Source of the DNA: Varibaculum vaginae
Lineage (GTDB): Bacteria > Actinomycetota > Actinomycetes > Actinomycetales > Actinomycetaceae
DNA: 64,000 nucleotides
Assembly (NCBI RefSeq): GCF_900604285.1
Contig: NZ_UWNY01000002.1
Location: 1 to 64,000 of the forward strand
Reading direction: 5' to 3'
Numbering within the stretch: position 1 is the first letter of the stretch; each line of letters opens with the position of its first letter. The notes below the pieces were generated by a model. The model worked only from the letters and a program-made list of their open reading frames with translations, searched no databases and had not been told where the DNA came from. A program made the translations under genes and the position numbers. Shown piece after piece: positions 46,501-55,528 of this stretch.

Positions 46501-48006
46501 ATGCCTGTTTTCGCTGCAATTGATCTTGGTGCTTCTTCGGGAAGAATAATAAGTGGAGATGTCGAGGGTAACCAGATTCATACTAGAGAAGTAAGCAGAT
46601 TTACAAATGGTCCGATCCGCGTACCTGAGCGGGGAAAGGCTGGCCTATATTGGGATATACACCGAATCTGGAATCAAATAAATAACGGATTGAGGATACT
46701 ACAAAGTGAGTCAATTGAATCAGTGGGAATTGATTCGTGGGCCGTTGATTATGGGCTAATCGGCAACAACGGAAAGCTACTTACATCGCCATATAGCTAC
46801 CGTGATTCCCGAACAAAGAGTGTTCCTGGCAAACTTTTCGGGAAGGTTTCTCCCCAACGGTTCTATCGCCATAATGGATTGCAGGTAATAAACTTCAACA
46901 CGGTTTTCCAGCTGCTGGCTAGTATGGAAAATGAAGATGACCGAAGATTGACTGAGGCTGCTCGACATATTCTTTTGCTTCCAGACCTGATTGTTTACTG
47001 GTTGTCTGGAAAGATTTATGCCGAGGCGACGAATGCCTCTTCCACAGGGTTATTGGATCCCAGTACGCGTAGATGGTCCCGGGAAATATTGCAACTGTAC
47101 ACGCGGCAGACGGGCATGGACATCGCGCAAAAATTACCCGATGTGATTGAATCTGGAAAATGTATAGGGCCGGTCTTGCAAGATGTCATCCCTTTGCGTA
47201 ACGGTAAGGATTTGCCCACCAACGTGGTAAGTGTAGGAAGCCATGATACGGCCTCTGCAGTTGCGGCGATTCCTGCTAAGACTGATAATTTCGCCTATAT
47301 TTCTTGCGGAACCTGGTCATTGGTCGGGCTTGAATTAGCCGCTCCCGTGCTTACCGAAGCCTCTTGTAAAGCAAACTTTACTAACGAACTAGGTGTAGAT
47401 GGAACAGTCAGGTACTTGCGCAACATTATGGGTATGTGGATCCTTAATGGCTGTGTTGCAAAATGGCGCGAAAAGGAGCCGCATTTATCTTTTGCGGAGA
47501 TCGATGAAGCGGCTGCAAAAGCCCCCAGTATGCGCACGATTATTGACGTTAATGACCCCATCTTTGCGGATCCAGGTGACATGTTGGTTCGTATAGACCG
47601 GCTTGCTGATGAAACTGATCAACCGCGCCCTAGAGAAATAGGGGAATATGCACGCTGCATTTACGAATCTCTGGCATTAGCCCATGCTAGAACAATCCAT
47701 CAAGCAGCCGCACTCGCGGATGTGCCGGTTGACACGGTGAATATCGTGGGCGGTGGCGCTAAGAATCTTTTGCTTTGCCAACTTACAGCTGACGCATGCG
47801 GGTTGCCAGTAACTGTTGGGCCAGTGGAGGCTACGGCATTAGGGAACCTTCTGGTACAGGCTCGAGCCAGTGGCGCGGTAGGAGATTCGCTATCTGAGAT
47901 GAGATTCGTTGTATCTCAATCGGTAGCATCAATAACACTAAACCCTGAGGGAAAGAAAACGGATTGGCAACAAGCAGCTGCCCGAATTTTTAGCAAAGAA
48001 AGATGA
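46501..48006 (+). CDS. rhaB: Rhamnulokinase
   Basis: A 501-residue FGGY/ASKHA kinase phosphorylating L-rhamnulose. N-terminal AAIDLGASSGRI is the phosphate-1 loop, ESVGIDSWAVDYGLI the substrate loop, and YISCGTWSLVGLE and VNIVGGGAKNLLLCQLTADA the ATP-side motifs of rhamnulokinases. Its stop overlaps the rhaD ATG (ATGA), so the two are translationally coupled. Confidence 0.95.
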   Translation: MPVFAAIDLGASSGRIISGDVEGNQIHTREVSRFTNGPIRVPERGKAGLYWDIHRIWNQINNGLRILQSESIESVGIDSWAVDYGLIGNNGKLLTSPYSYRDSRTKSVPGKLFGKVSPQRFYRHNGLQVINFNTVFQLLASMENEDDRRLTEAARHILLLPDLIVYWLSGKIYAEATNASSTGLLDPSTRRWSREILQLYTRQTGMDIAQKLPDVIESGKCIGPVLQDVIPLRNGKDLPTNVVSVGSHDTASAVAAIPAKTDNFAYISCGTWSLVGLELAAPVLTEASCKANFTNELGVDGTVRYLRNIMGMWILNGCVAKWREKEPHLSFAEIDEAAAKAPSMRTIIDVNDPIFADPGDMLVRIDRLADETDQPRPREIGEYARCIYESLALAHARTIHQAAALADVPVDTVNIVGGGAKNLLLCQLTADACGLPVTVGPVEATALGNLLVQARASGAVGDSLSEMRFVVSQSVASITLNPEGKKTDWQQAAARIFSKER

Positions 48007-48833
48007 GAAATAAAATGAACAATAATTCAACTATTAAGGAACTACTTGACCAAATGGGGCAGGCGGGCGCCCGGCTAGACCAGATGCACGCGGTGGAAGC
48101 AAGTGCGGGAAACATATCAATATTGATAAATTGGCCCGTGGATTTGGAGTCTGTTTTCCCCGACCGTCAAGAAAAGAAGAATTTGCCATGGGCGGTTCCG
48201 GCACTAGCCGGAAGAACCGTTTTCGTGACCGGCTCTGGGTGCCGGTTGCGGGATGTTGGAAAAATGCCGGCGGTGAATGTTTCAGCTTTCGTGATTGATG
48301 AGGGTGGTAGAACCGGTACCTGGTATACGCATCCAGACAAGAAATATCATCAACCCACGAGCGAGTTTAACTCCCATCTGGCGGTTCACAATGACCAGGT
48401 AGCTAGGAGGAAGGTAGATTTTCAAGCCGTGGTTCATGCGCAGCCACCTTACCTGGTTGCTCTGTCGCATCACCCGGAATTGCTCAATAACACTGACTAT
48501 AACCGCGCGATTTTCCGCTGGGAACCGGAAACGATAGTCCAGGTTCCACAGGGTATAGAGGTGCTGGATTTCATGGTACCTGGCAGCCAGGAGTTGATGG
48601 AAAATAACTTACGGGGATTGCGCGATCACGAGATCACGCTGTGGGCAAAGCATGGAATCATGGTACGTTCTGACGTCTCGCCCGTGGCTGCCGTTGACAA
48701 AGTGGAATATCTGGAGACCGGCGCTATGTATGAATATTTGAATACCGCAAGCGGGGGGAAGGCAGAGGGTCTAACGGATGAGGAGATTCGCAGAGTTATC
48801 TCTGCCTTTGGGGTTAAAACAACTTTGTACTAA
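48003..48833 (+). CDS. rhaD: Rhamnulose-1-phosphate aldolase
   Basis: A 276-residue class II aldolase family protein that splits L-rhamnulose-1-phosphate into DHAP and L-lactaldehyde. Family marks are ASAGNISIL, FVTGSGCRLRD, PTSEFNSHLAVH, the zinc ligands in AVVHAQPPYLVALSHHPE and the later ITLWAKHGIM His. Start ATG 48003 or 48015. No lactaldehyde oxidase or reductase follows; the operon ends here. Confidence 0.93.
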   Translation: MRNKMNNNSTIKELLDQMGQAGARLDQMHAVEASAGNISILINWPVDLESVFPDRQEKKNLPWAVPALAGRTVFVTGSGCRLRDVGKMPAVNVSAFVIDEGGRTGTWYTHPDKKYHQPTSEFNSHLAVHNDQVARRKVDFQAVVHAQPPYLVALSHHPELLNNTDYNRAIFRWEPETIVQVPQGIEVLDFMVPGSQELMENNLRGLRDHEITLWAKHGIMVRSDVSPVAAVDKVEYLETGAMYEYLNTASGGKAEGLTDEEIRRVISAFGVKTTLY

Positions 48834-49130
48834 GACCTGATAGGAGAGAGTTTGATGTCACTTATCTTCCTGAGGAGGAGTCTAGACTTGCGCTTTGCAT
48901 ACCGGTAAGATCTAGCTCCTGTCTCAGGGGCAAACTAGGGTGATTGCCATCTCTCTGGCAAGTGTGTGGGTCGCGCTTTTGGCCACGGCGCTATATAGTG
49001 TCACGGGTGGCTTCCCTTGTAATTCCAACACAGTTCCTGTAAAACTATTTAGTAAGAGTCTTGTAGGTGAGCAGGATTCAGATTATTTGGTTTTTTGAGA
49101 ACCAAAGGTTGGTTCTAGAAGGGAGGTACG
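48834..49130 (+). promoter_or_regulatory. cse1 promoter region with predicted Cascade guide target
   Basis: Minus-strand TGTGTTGGAATTA (49032 to 49020) matches the mini-CRISPR guide at 12 of 13 seed positions. The one mismatch is at position 6, which is flipped out in Cascade. AAC precedes it (49035-49033). A -10-like TGTAAA (49038-49043) follows, and the palindrome AGAACC-N7-GGTTCT (49098-49116) lies 15 bp before cse1. The layout is the same as at 41763-41872. The first 180 bp of the gap hold no gene. Confidence 0.6.
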
Positions 49131-50834
49131 GTGACTGAGAAATCAAAGTTTAACCTACTTGATGAGCCCTGGGTTCCGGTTGTGTTCTGCAACGGTAAAC
49201 ATCAGGTGCTTCCTCTGCGTGATTGCTTTTCGCGTTCGCCCGAGATTAGAAGATTGTCTTTTGGCCAGGATGCCGTAAGTTTCGCGGTGCTTCGAATCAT
49301 GGTAGCGATAATGCAGCGAACGTTGTATGTTGCCAGCGTGGCAAGCAGGGGATGGAATGTGTCGGCTTGGCAGCGGGCTAATGAAAATCCGAAAGAAACC
49401 TTGGGTCTGGTAGAGCAGTATCTTGAAACATGGAGGGATCGATTCTTTTTATTTGATTCTGATTACCCATTTTTTCAGCATCCCACTATTCATACCCCTA
49501 AAGGAGACTACTCTGAGCTGAATAAAATACTGGCGGACGTTCCTAACGGGGAACCGTTCATCACTATGCGTATCGGGGCAGGTTTAGAAGAGATTAGCTA
49601 TCCCGAGGTTGCTGCGCAGCTTATCCACTTACAAGCATACGATTCTGCGGGGATTCGCTCCGGAGCGGTTGGTGACCCCCGGGTGAAGGGTGGTAAAGGC
49701 TACCCAATTGGTACTGGTTGGGTAGGTGCCCAAGGTGGGGTTTATGTAGAAGGAGAAAGTCTGTTTTCAACTCTGATGCTGAATACCCTTGCGATCGGAC
49801 AACCAGGGGAGGAAAGCGAAGAAGCCCGGGCGACAGGAATCATTGCTACCAATCCAGATATTGATTTACCTGCTTGGGAACGTGAAGAACAACCAGTAGG
49901 GCAACGCGCCGATATTTATCCTCATGGTCTAGCCGATATGCTTACCTGGCAATCTCGACGGGTGAGGTTGATTGATGGCGGTAACTCGGTAATCGGGTTG
50001 GTGCTGTGCCAAGGGGATAGATTGGGGTCAGAGGACGTTTCCGCGGTGTCTAACGCGCAGATCCGGGAACCTATGGGCGCTTGGCGATTTTCTGAGCCCC
50101 AGACCAAGAAAAACAAACAGATAACTTATATGCCACGCAAGCATGATCCCAGTCGCGTAATTTGGCGGGGAATGACTTCCCTCTTGCCTGAGTTTCCGGG
50201 GAAAACCGCAACCTACAAAGAGGTGCAGGTAGAAGCAAGCCTGCCACCAGCAGTAGTGCGTTGGGTGGGGTGGTTGCTGTCAAACGGTTATCTGCCGGAA
50301 TCGACAACCTATCGCTTGCGATCTTGTGGGTATGTTTATGGATCCAACGAATCAATTTTTGAGGAAGCAATCAGTGATTATCTGGCAATCCCCCCTCGTC
50401 TATTGACTGGCAAAGATCAAAAATCCTTGTACTTAGTGAAAACCGGGATGGAGCTGTTAGATGAATTAGCCAGTGCGATTGCTGCGCTGGCTGGCAACCT
50501 GGAACGTGCGGTTGGGGCAGAGGACACCAAGCAAGCTAATCGGATAGTCCGCGAGCGCTTTTACTCGGGAATTGATGGAGCGTTCAGAGCCTGGCTGCTA
50601 GGGGTTGGTTCAACTACCTGCGATCTGGAGTCGCTGTGGAAATCTGGATACGGGATAGCTAAAAAACTGGAATCTGAACTGCTAGCAGCTGCTCCAGATG
50701 AAGCAATGAAGGGAAGAGAAAAAAACGGAACGGTTTTTGATCTTCCTAACTGTGTTAAATGGTTTGCAATCAAACTTTCGAAGACGAAATCAAAGGTCTC
50801 AGCTTTCAATGAGTCGAAGGAGAATCATGAGTGA
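49131..50834 (+). CDS. cse1: Cascade large subunit Cse1 (Cas8e)
   Basis: A 567-residue type I-E large subunit, which recognises the PAM and recruits Cas3. Start KFNLLDEPWVPV is the universal Cse1 N-terminus. The middle holds the FDSDYPFFQHPTIHTPKG loop and VGAQGGVYVEGESLFSTLMLNTL. GTG start with GGGAGG 7 bases upstream. First gene of the cascade operon; the following gene starts 7 bases before its stop. Confidence 0.95.
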   Translation: MTEKSKFNLLDEPWVPVVFCNGKHQVLPLRDCFSRSPEIRRLSFGQDAVSFAVLRIMVAIMQRTLYVASVASRGWNVSAWQRANENPKETLGLVEQYLETWRDRFFLFDSDYPFFQHPTIHTPKGDYSELNKILADVPNGEPFITMRIGAGLEEISYPEVAAQLIHLQAYDSAGIRSGAVGDPRVKGGKGYPIGTGWVGAQGGVYVEGESLFSTLMLNTLAIGQPGEESEEARATGIIATNPDIDLPAWEREEQPVGQRADIYPHGLADMLTWQSRRVRLIDGGNSVIGLVLCQGDRLGSEDVSAVSNAQIREPMGAWRFSEPQTKKNKQITYMPRKHDPSRVIWRGMTSLLPEFPGKTATYKEVQVEASLPPAVVRWVGWLLSNGYLPESTTYRLRSCGYVYGSNESIFEEAISDYLAIPPRLLTGKDQKSLYLVKTGMELLDELASAIAALAGNLERAVGAEDTKQANRIVRERFYSGIDGAFRAWLLGVGSTTCDLESLWKSGYGIAKKLESELLAAAPDEAMKGREKNGTVFDLPNCVKWFAIKLSKTKSKVSAFNESKENHE

Positions 50835-51459
50835 TCAAATGCAACCAGAGCAATCAAGTAAGCACTATTACAGTGAGCTTGGTTGGACAGTAGTACGGCG
50901 AATTGAATCCCTGCAGCAGGGGTATTTAAAAGATTCCCCGCAAGCTCGGGCTGATTTGGCTGAGCTGCGCAAGGCGTCCCAAGATCTCTATGTTTTTCCA
51001 CCCTCAGTCTGGCACCTAGTCGACTGGGATGAAGTGGGCAGGAATACCTCTTCGGATCAATTGACGCCAAAGGAGCAGGCAATTCGCGGTGTCTTGTGGT
51101 TATATGCCCGCCACCAGCGAGGCAGAACTACCCCCATGCATCAACGAGGAGTAAACCTGGGAGAAGCAGTCTCTAGGCTGGCATGGCTTGAGGGCATGGA
51201 TAACGAGAAAGCAGTGCGCCGCCATTTTGATGCGGCAGTCATGGCCACTACTTTTTCCGGATTTTTTAACCACTTGAAGGGGCTAATCTCTCAGCTGGGA
51301 TCAACGCGTGCCGCGATTGCTATTGACTACGGGCTGCTGGCGCAAGACCTTTATCGCTTCGCAATCCCCGGGGGTAAACAAAAAGTTACCCTCTCCTGGG
51401 CAAGAGGCTACGCCCGACAGAAAAACGAAAAACTAGAAACTAACTCACAGACCAAATAA
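50827..51459 (+). CDS. cse2: Cascade small subunit Cse2 (Cas11e)
   Basis: A 210-residue helical protein. ARADLAELRKASQDLYVFPPSVWHLVDWDE and LGEAVSRLAWLEGMDNEKAVRRHFDA are Cse2-like; two copies line the Cascade belly. Start ATG 50827 chosen with AAGGAGAATC directly upstream; the open frame extends further but into cse1. Overlaps the cse1 stop by 8 bases. Confidence 0.92.
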   Translation: MSDQMQPEQSSKHYYSELGWTVVRRIESLQQGYLKDSPQARADLAELRKASQDLYVFPPSVWHLVDWDEVGRNTSSDQLTPKEQAIRGVLWLYARHQRGRTTPMHQRGVNLGEAVSRLAWLEGMDNEKAVRRHFDAAVMATTFSGFFNHLKGLISQLGSTRAAIAIDYGLLAQDLYRFAIPGGKQKVTLSWARGYARQKNEKLETNSQTK

Positions 51460-51470
51460 AGGAGATCATC

Positions 51471-52613
51471 ATGACTAACTTTATCGATTTTCATATTTTG
51501 CAAAATGTTCCCCCTTCCTGCGTAAACCGAGATGATTCCGGAAGTCCCAAGACTGCAACATTTGGGGGACAACGCCGAGCACGAGTTTCTTCGCAATGCT
51601 GGAAACGAGAAACCAGACAAGTATTTGGAGACTTCCTCAATCAAGAAGATCTTGGCTATCGAACCAATCGGATTGTGGAATTGCTGGCTGAACAGATAGT
51701 GGCACAAAACCCGGATTTAGAACCGGAATCTGTGAAACTAGCGGCCGAAGTGTTCAAAGCTTTGGGAATCAAGTTAAAAGCCCCGCGCGCAAAGAAGGAT
51801 GCTGAGGAAGAGGTCGGAAATGAGGTTTCTACCTACTTAGTGTTCCTGTCTGCCCTACAGTTGCGACAACTGGCGGAATATGCGGTAGAGAAAGCTGCTA
51901 ATAAAGAAAAGCCAAAGAAACGCGAAATTGAAAAACTATTGAATCGAAATCACTCAGTAGATTTAGCTCTTTTTGGACGCATGGTAGCTGACGACGCGGC
52001 CGTGAACGTTGATGCCTCCTGCCAGGTAGCACACGCGATTTCTACCCACAGCGTAGAAAATGAATTCGATTTCTTTACCGCCGTTGATGACGTAAAGTCC
52101 CAAGATCAAGAGGAAACCGATGCGGGAGCGGGGATGATGGGAACGATTGAGTTCAACTCCTCGACGCTGTATCGCTACGCCACTATCAACCTAGATATGC
52201 TGCGGGAAAACCTAGGAAGTGACGATGCTACTGTGCGGGCAGTTGACGCGTTCGTCCAGGCATTTGTGAAAGCAATGCCCACCGGTAAACAAAACACTTT
52301 TGCCAATAGGACACTTCCGGAAGTAATCTACGTTTCCGTGCGTGATGACCAGCCAGTTTCCTTGGTGGGGGCGTTTGAAAATGCAATTACCGCTCGAGAA
52401 AATACTGGATTCCTAGCCCCCTCAGTGTCTCGGCTAGTAAAAGAGGTCGGTGATATTGAGGATGCTTACGGGGTCAAGCCTCTTGCCCAGTTTACCTGCG
52501 GGGTCGGGGACTCGCGGGAGCAGCTACGGCAGATTCAGGAACCAGTGGCGTTCCCACAGTTAGTTTCGGATCTAGGCAAACTGGTGACTGAACTGCTTGC
52601 CAAAGGTGAATAG
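51471..52613 (+). CDS. cas7: Cascade backbone subunit Cas7e (Cse4)
   Basis: A 380-residue RAMP protein of which six copies coat the crRNA spacer. The N-terminal FIDFHILQNVPPSCVNRDDSGSPKTATFGGQRRARVSSQCWKR is strongly conserved in Cas7e. A charged helical insert sits at about residues 105-160. RBS AAAGGAGA before ATG 51471. Confidence 0.95.
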   Translation: MTNFIDFHILQNVPPSCVNRDDSGSPKTATFGGQRRARVSSQCWKRETRQVFGDFLNQEDLGYRTNRIVELLAEQIVAQNPDLEPESVKLAAEVFKALGIKLKAPRAKKDAEEEVGNEVSTYLVFLSALQLRQLAEYAVEKAANKEKPKKREIEKLLNRNHSVDLALFGRMVADDAAVNVDASCQVAHAISTHSVENEFDFFTAVDDVKSQDQEETDAGAGMMGTIEFNSSTLYRYATINLDMLRENLGSDDATVRAVDAFVQAFVKAMPTGKQNTFANRTLPEVIYVSVRDDQPVSLVGAFENAITARENTGFLAPSVSRLVKEVGDIEDAYGVKPLAQFTCGVGDSREQLRQIQEPVAFPQLVSDLGKLVTELLAKGE

Positions 52614-52615
52614 CC

Positions 52616-53386
52616 ATGAAAAATATGCTTTTGACCCTCAAGGGTCCAATGCAGTCGTGGGGTAATTCATCTAGATTTACCAGGCGAAGGACTTCCTCGG
52701 AGCCATCGAAGAGCGGAATAATTGGTTTACTAGCCGCAGCACAAGGGCGCCGCCGGGTTGATCCTATTGAGGATCTAGTTGGCCTGAAAATGGCGGTTCG
52801 CATCGATCAACCGGGAACCAGGGAAAGGGATTTTCATACCACTCATTCCTTTGATGGTGAGACTCCGTACCCTCTTTCTGACCGATATTACCTGGCAGAC
52901 GCGGTATTTGTCGTGGGTCTCAGTGGGGAAAGCAGCCTGATCGACGCCGTTAACGAGGCCTTGGTTAAACCAAAGTTCCCGCTGTATTTAGGGAGAAGGG
53001 CGTTTCCCCCTATGATGCCTATCCGTCCGAAGCTGTCAGAGGGCAATCTGATAGACGACCTTGCTGCTTTTCCGTGGCAGGCTGCCCCGTGGTATCAAAA
53101 GAAACTATCGCGGAAAACTGTCTGGTCGCCGACTTCGCCCCTAGACCTCGAAAACGGAAAAGTAAGTTTAGAGGTAGTAGCGGATTTGGCTTTACTACCG
53201 GAGGAGCGACGGGAAGACTGTATTTTTGACCAAGTCCACGATGTTCCGCTCAGTTTCGATTCCCATCATCGGCAATATGAGTGGCGAGACGTAGTCAGGT
53301 GGAAATGCGAGGTGGTGTCGGGCATTACAGTTACCGAAACCGAGTCAGCGTTCTTAACCACCCACAATCCGGGAGGTATGTGGTGA
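52616..53386 (+). CDS. cas5: Cascade subunit Cas5e
   Basis: A 256-residue RAMP protein that caps the crRNA 5' handle. Family marks are LTLKGPMQSWGNSSRFTRRRTSSEPSKSGIIGLLAAAQGR and FPLYLGRRAFPP. Two bases after the cas7 stop, and it overlaps the cas6e start by 4 bases. Confidence 0.95.
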   Translation: MKNMLLTLKGPMQSWGNSSRFTRRRTSSEPSKSGIIGLLAAAQGRRRVDPIEDLVGLKMAVRIDQPGTRERDFHTTHSFDGETPYPLSDRYYLADAVFVVGLSGESSLIDAVNEALVKPKFPLYLGRRAFPPMMPIRPKLSEGNLIDDLAAFPWQAAPWYQKKLSRKTVWSPTSPLDLENGKVSLEVVADLALLPEERREDCIFDQVHDVPLSFDSHHRQYEWRDVVRWKCEVVSGITVTETESAFLTTHNPGGMW

Positions 53387-54090
53387 GCGAAATTTATCTT
53401 TCACGCTGTGCTCTAAACCCGCGGAGACGGGGAGCTTCCAGGTTACTCGCCTCGATGGAGCGGATGCACGCCGCTATCTTGCAGAACTGTTTTCATGAAT
53501 CCCAATGGGAGGGGGAGGCTCCTCCCAGGATTCTCTGGCGACTGGATAGACATCAAAAGGGCTATTACCTCTATATACAGTCTCCGGTGCGTCCGGATTT
53601 CACTCAATTCGTTGAAGAGGCTGGCTGGCCCGAGATTAAGTCCTCGTTCGGAGTGAAAAACTATCAGCCTTTCATGGAGCGACTCGCGGAGGGTAGCAGC
53701 TGGAACTTTAGGTTAGCGGCAACTCCCACCCGGGCAGTGAAAGGCGAAGGTGCTAAAAGGTCTAAGCGGATTCCAATCGTTAAGGATGAAGACCGCATTA
53801 AATGGTTGGCATCTAGAGCAAAGGGTTGGGGTTTTGAAATTCCCCAGGTAGCTGTCAATCCAGCGGAGAGTGAAGCAAATGGTTTGGCGGTAGCGATCGT
53901 GGAAAAGGAACGCATTCGTTTTCAGCGAGGGAAATCGGGAAAACCGGGATCTTTAGTCACCTTGAATCGAGTCGCATTCGAGGGAATTTTGACTGTTAAG
54001 GATCCTGAGGTGCTGCGCAGTGCCATACAAAATGGTTTAGGAGCTGCCAAGGCCTATGGGTGTGGTCTGTTAACCCTGGCTCCCAGGTAG
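53383..54090 (+). CDS. cas6e: CRISPR repeat endoribonuclease Cas6e
   Basis: A 235-residue RNase that cuts the repeat at the 3' base of its hairpin. Start GTG 53383 (VSEIYLSRCALN) chosen since it has GGGAGG upstream and a GTGA overlap with cas5. The catalytic His is His29 in MERMHAAILQ, and the C-terminal glycine loop is GLGAAKAYGCGLL. It would also have to process the mini-CRISPR unit at 41.6 kb. Confidence 0.94.
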   Translation: MSEIYLSRCALNPRRRGASRLLASMERMHAAILQNCFHESQWEGEAPPRILWRLDRHQKGYYLYIQSPVRPDFTQFVEEAGWPEIKSSFGVKNYQPFMERLAEGSSWNFRLAATPTRAVKGEGAKRSKRIPIVKDEDRIKWLASRAKGWGFEIPQVAVNPAESEANGLAVAIVEKERIRFQRGKSGKPGSLVTLNRVAFEGILTVKDPEVLRSAIQNGLGAAKAYGCGLLTLAPR

Positions 54091-54096
54091 ATAGCA

Positions 54097-55053
54097 ATGA
54101 GTGGCGGTCTCGCGAATAAGCCGATTCCTCGGCAATCTCTGCCCCGGGTGGAAGACCGCTGGTCATTCCTCTATGCAGAGCGCTGTATTGTTCACCGCGC
54201 AGACAATGCTTTGACCCTGCGAGATGAACAGGGCACGGTGCATGTCCCAGCAGCAACGATCTCGTCGCTGCTGCTGGGGCCAGGGTCTACGGTTTCTCAC
54301 CAGGCCATGAGTCTATTAGGGGAATCCGGCGTGAGTGTCGTCTGGGTCGGTGAAAACGGGGTGCGCTTTTATGTCAGCGGACGCAGTTTGGCTGACTCTA
54401 ATACCTTGCTGCAGCTACAAGCGCGTTGCTCGTCCTCGCAAAATGAAAGAATCAAAGTTGCCCGGGCAATGTACCAAATGCGTTTTGGTGATGAGGAAGT
54501 GGAGGGGATCTCCATGCGTCAGTTGCGGGGTAGGGAAGGTCACCGTATGAAAATGCTCTACCGGCGGTGCGCAGATGAATATGGGGTTCCCTGGGCCGGT
54601 AGAGTTTTCGATTCCCAAGATTTCCAGGCTAGCGATCCGGTGAATCAAGCACTTTCTGCTGGTAATGCCACCTTATATGGAATTGCTCATGCGGTTATTT
54701 GTGCTCTGGGTTGTTCGCCAGGTTTAGGGATTGTTCATACCGGGCATTCACGCTCTTTTGTCTTTGATATTGCGGATTTATACAAGGCGGATTTTGTAAT
54801 CCCGCTAGCATTTCAGATTGTATCCGAGGGGGAGCAGGACGTTGCCACCAGGATGCGGATTAAACTTCGAGACCAGGTTTTTCGCGATGGACTGCTGAAG
54901 CGGTGTGCGCAAGATATTATCTTCTTACTTACCGGTGAGCGTGACGTATCTGTCGATGTTAAAGAAAACCGGATTCGCCTGTGGGACTACTATCAGGGAA
55001 ATGTTGCGGGCGGCTCGAACTATGCGGCCGAGGCGGGGGAGACTCCGTTTTGA
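54097..55053 (+). CDS. cas1: CRISPR integrase Cas1 (type I-E)
   Basis: A 318-residue integrase. Metal ligands are recognisable in LRGREGHRMKMLYR (Glu), IVHTGHSRSFVFDIADLYK (His and Asp). With Cas2 it inserts new spacers at the leader end of the array. The stop overlaps the cas2 ATG (ATGA), so the two are coupled. Confidence 0.96.
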   Translation: MSGGLANKPIPRQSLPRVEDRWSFLYAERCIVHRADNALTLRDEQGTVHVPAATISSLLLGPGSTVSHQAMSLLGESGVSVVWVGENGVRFYVSGRSLADSNTLLQLQARCSSSQNERIKVARAMYQMRFGDEEVEGISMRQLRGREGHRMKMLYRRCADEYGVPWAGRVFDSQDFQASDPVNQALSAGNATLYGIAHAVICALGCSPGLGIVHTGHSRSFVFDIADLYKADFVIPLAFQIVSEGEQDVATRMRIKLRDQVFRDGLLKRCAQDIIFLLTGERDVSVDVKENRIRLWDYYQGNVAGGSNYAAEAGETPF

Positions 55054-55457
55054 TGGTTTTAATCTTAACTGCCTGCCCTCCGGGTTTGCGGGGATACGTT
55101 ACACGCTGGCTTTTAGAGGCGTCTCCGGGAGTTTTCGTGGGGAGGTTATCTGCCCGGGTAAGGGAGAACCTGTGGGATTTGGTGGTTGCGGAGCGGAAAC
55201 AAGGTAAAGCCCTGCTGATATATAGCACTAATAATGAGCAGGGTTACGCGGTGCGCTCGGCTGGGCATAAATGGAATCCAGTGGAACTCGAAGGAATGAC
55301 TTTGCTGCAACATCCGGAGCGAATTAGGTCTGATAGTCAGACAGGGGAGGGGAATGTGCGAAAGCCGGGAGCGTGGCAAGGGAAATCTAATGGTAAAGAA
55401 GGGTATGGCTGGTCAATAGCTGCTAGGCGCCGGAAAATGCGTAGGCGTAAACCCTAA
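55053..55457 (+). CDS. cas2: CRISPR adaptation protein Cas2e with extended basic tail
   Basis: A 134-residue Cas2e (MVLILTACPPGLRGYVTRWLLEASPGVFVG... WDLVV, QGYAVRSAGHKWNP). Start ATG 55053 chosen because it overlaps the cas1 stop and MVLILTACP is the family start. The usual core is about 95 residues; here about 35 further residues form a Lys/Arg-rich tail ending RRRKMRRRKP, which may bind leader DNA. Confidence 0.94.
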   Translation: MVLILTACPPGLRGYVTRWLLEASPGVFVGRLSARVRENLWDLVVAERKQGKALLIYSTNNEQGYAVRSAGHKWNPVELEGMTLLQHPERIRSDSQTGEGNVRKPGAWQGKSNGKEGYGWSIAARRRKMRRRKP

Positions 55458-55528
55458 TATTCTCGGTAAGTACCTATAGGATGGCTATAGCGGCGGATAT
55501 TTTGGATCGATATCCCAGCTCATCGAGT
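55458..55528 (+). promoter_or_regulatory. CRISPR leader, short
   Basis: Only 71 bases separate cas2 from the first repeat. They contain CTATAG twice and the inverted repeat GGATAT-N9-ATATCC (55495-55515), possibly a docking motif for the integrase. New spacers should enter at this end. Confidence 0.6.
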
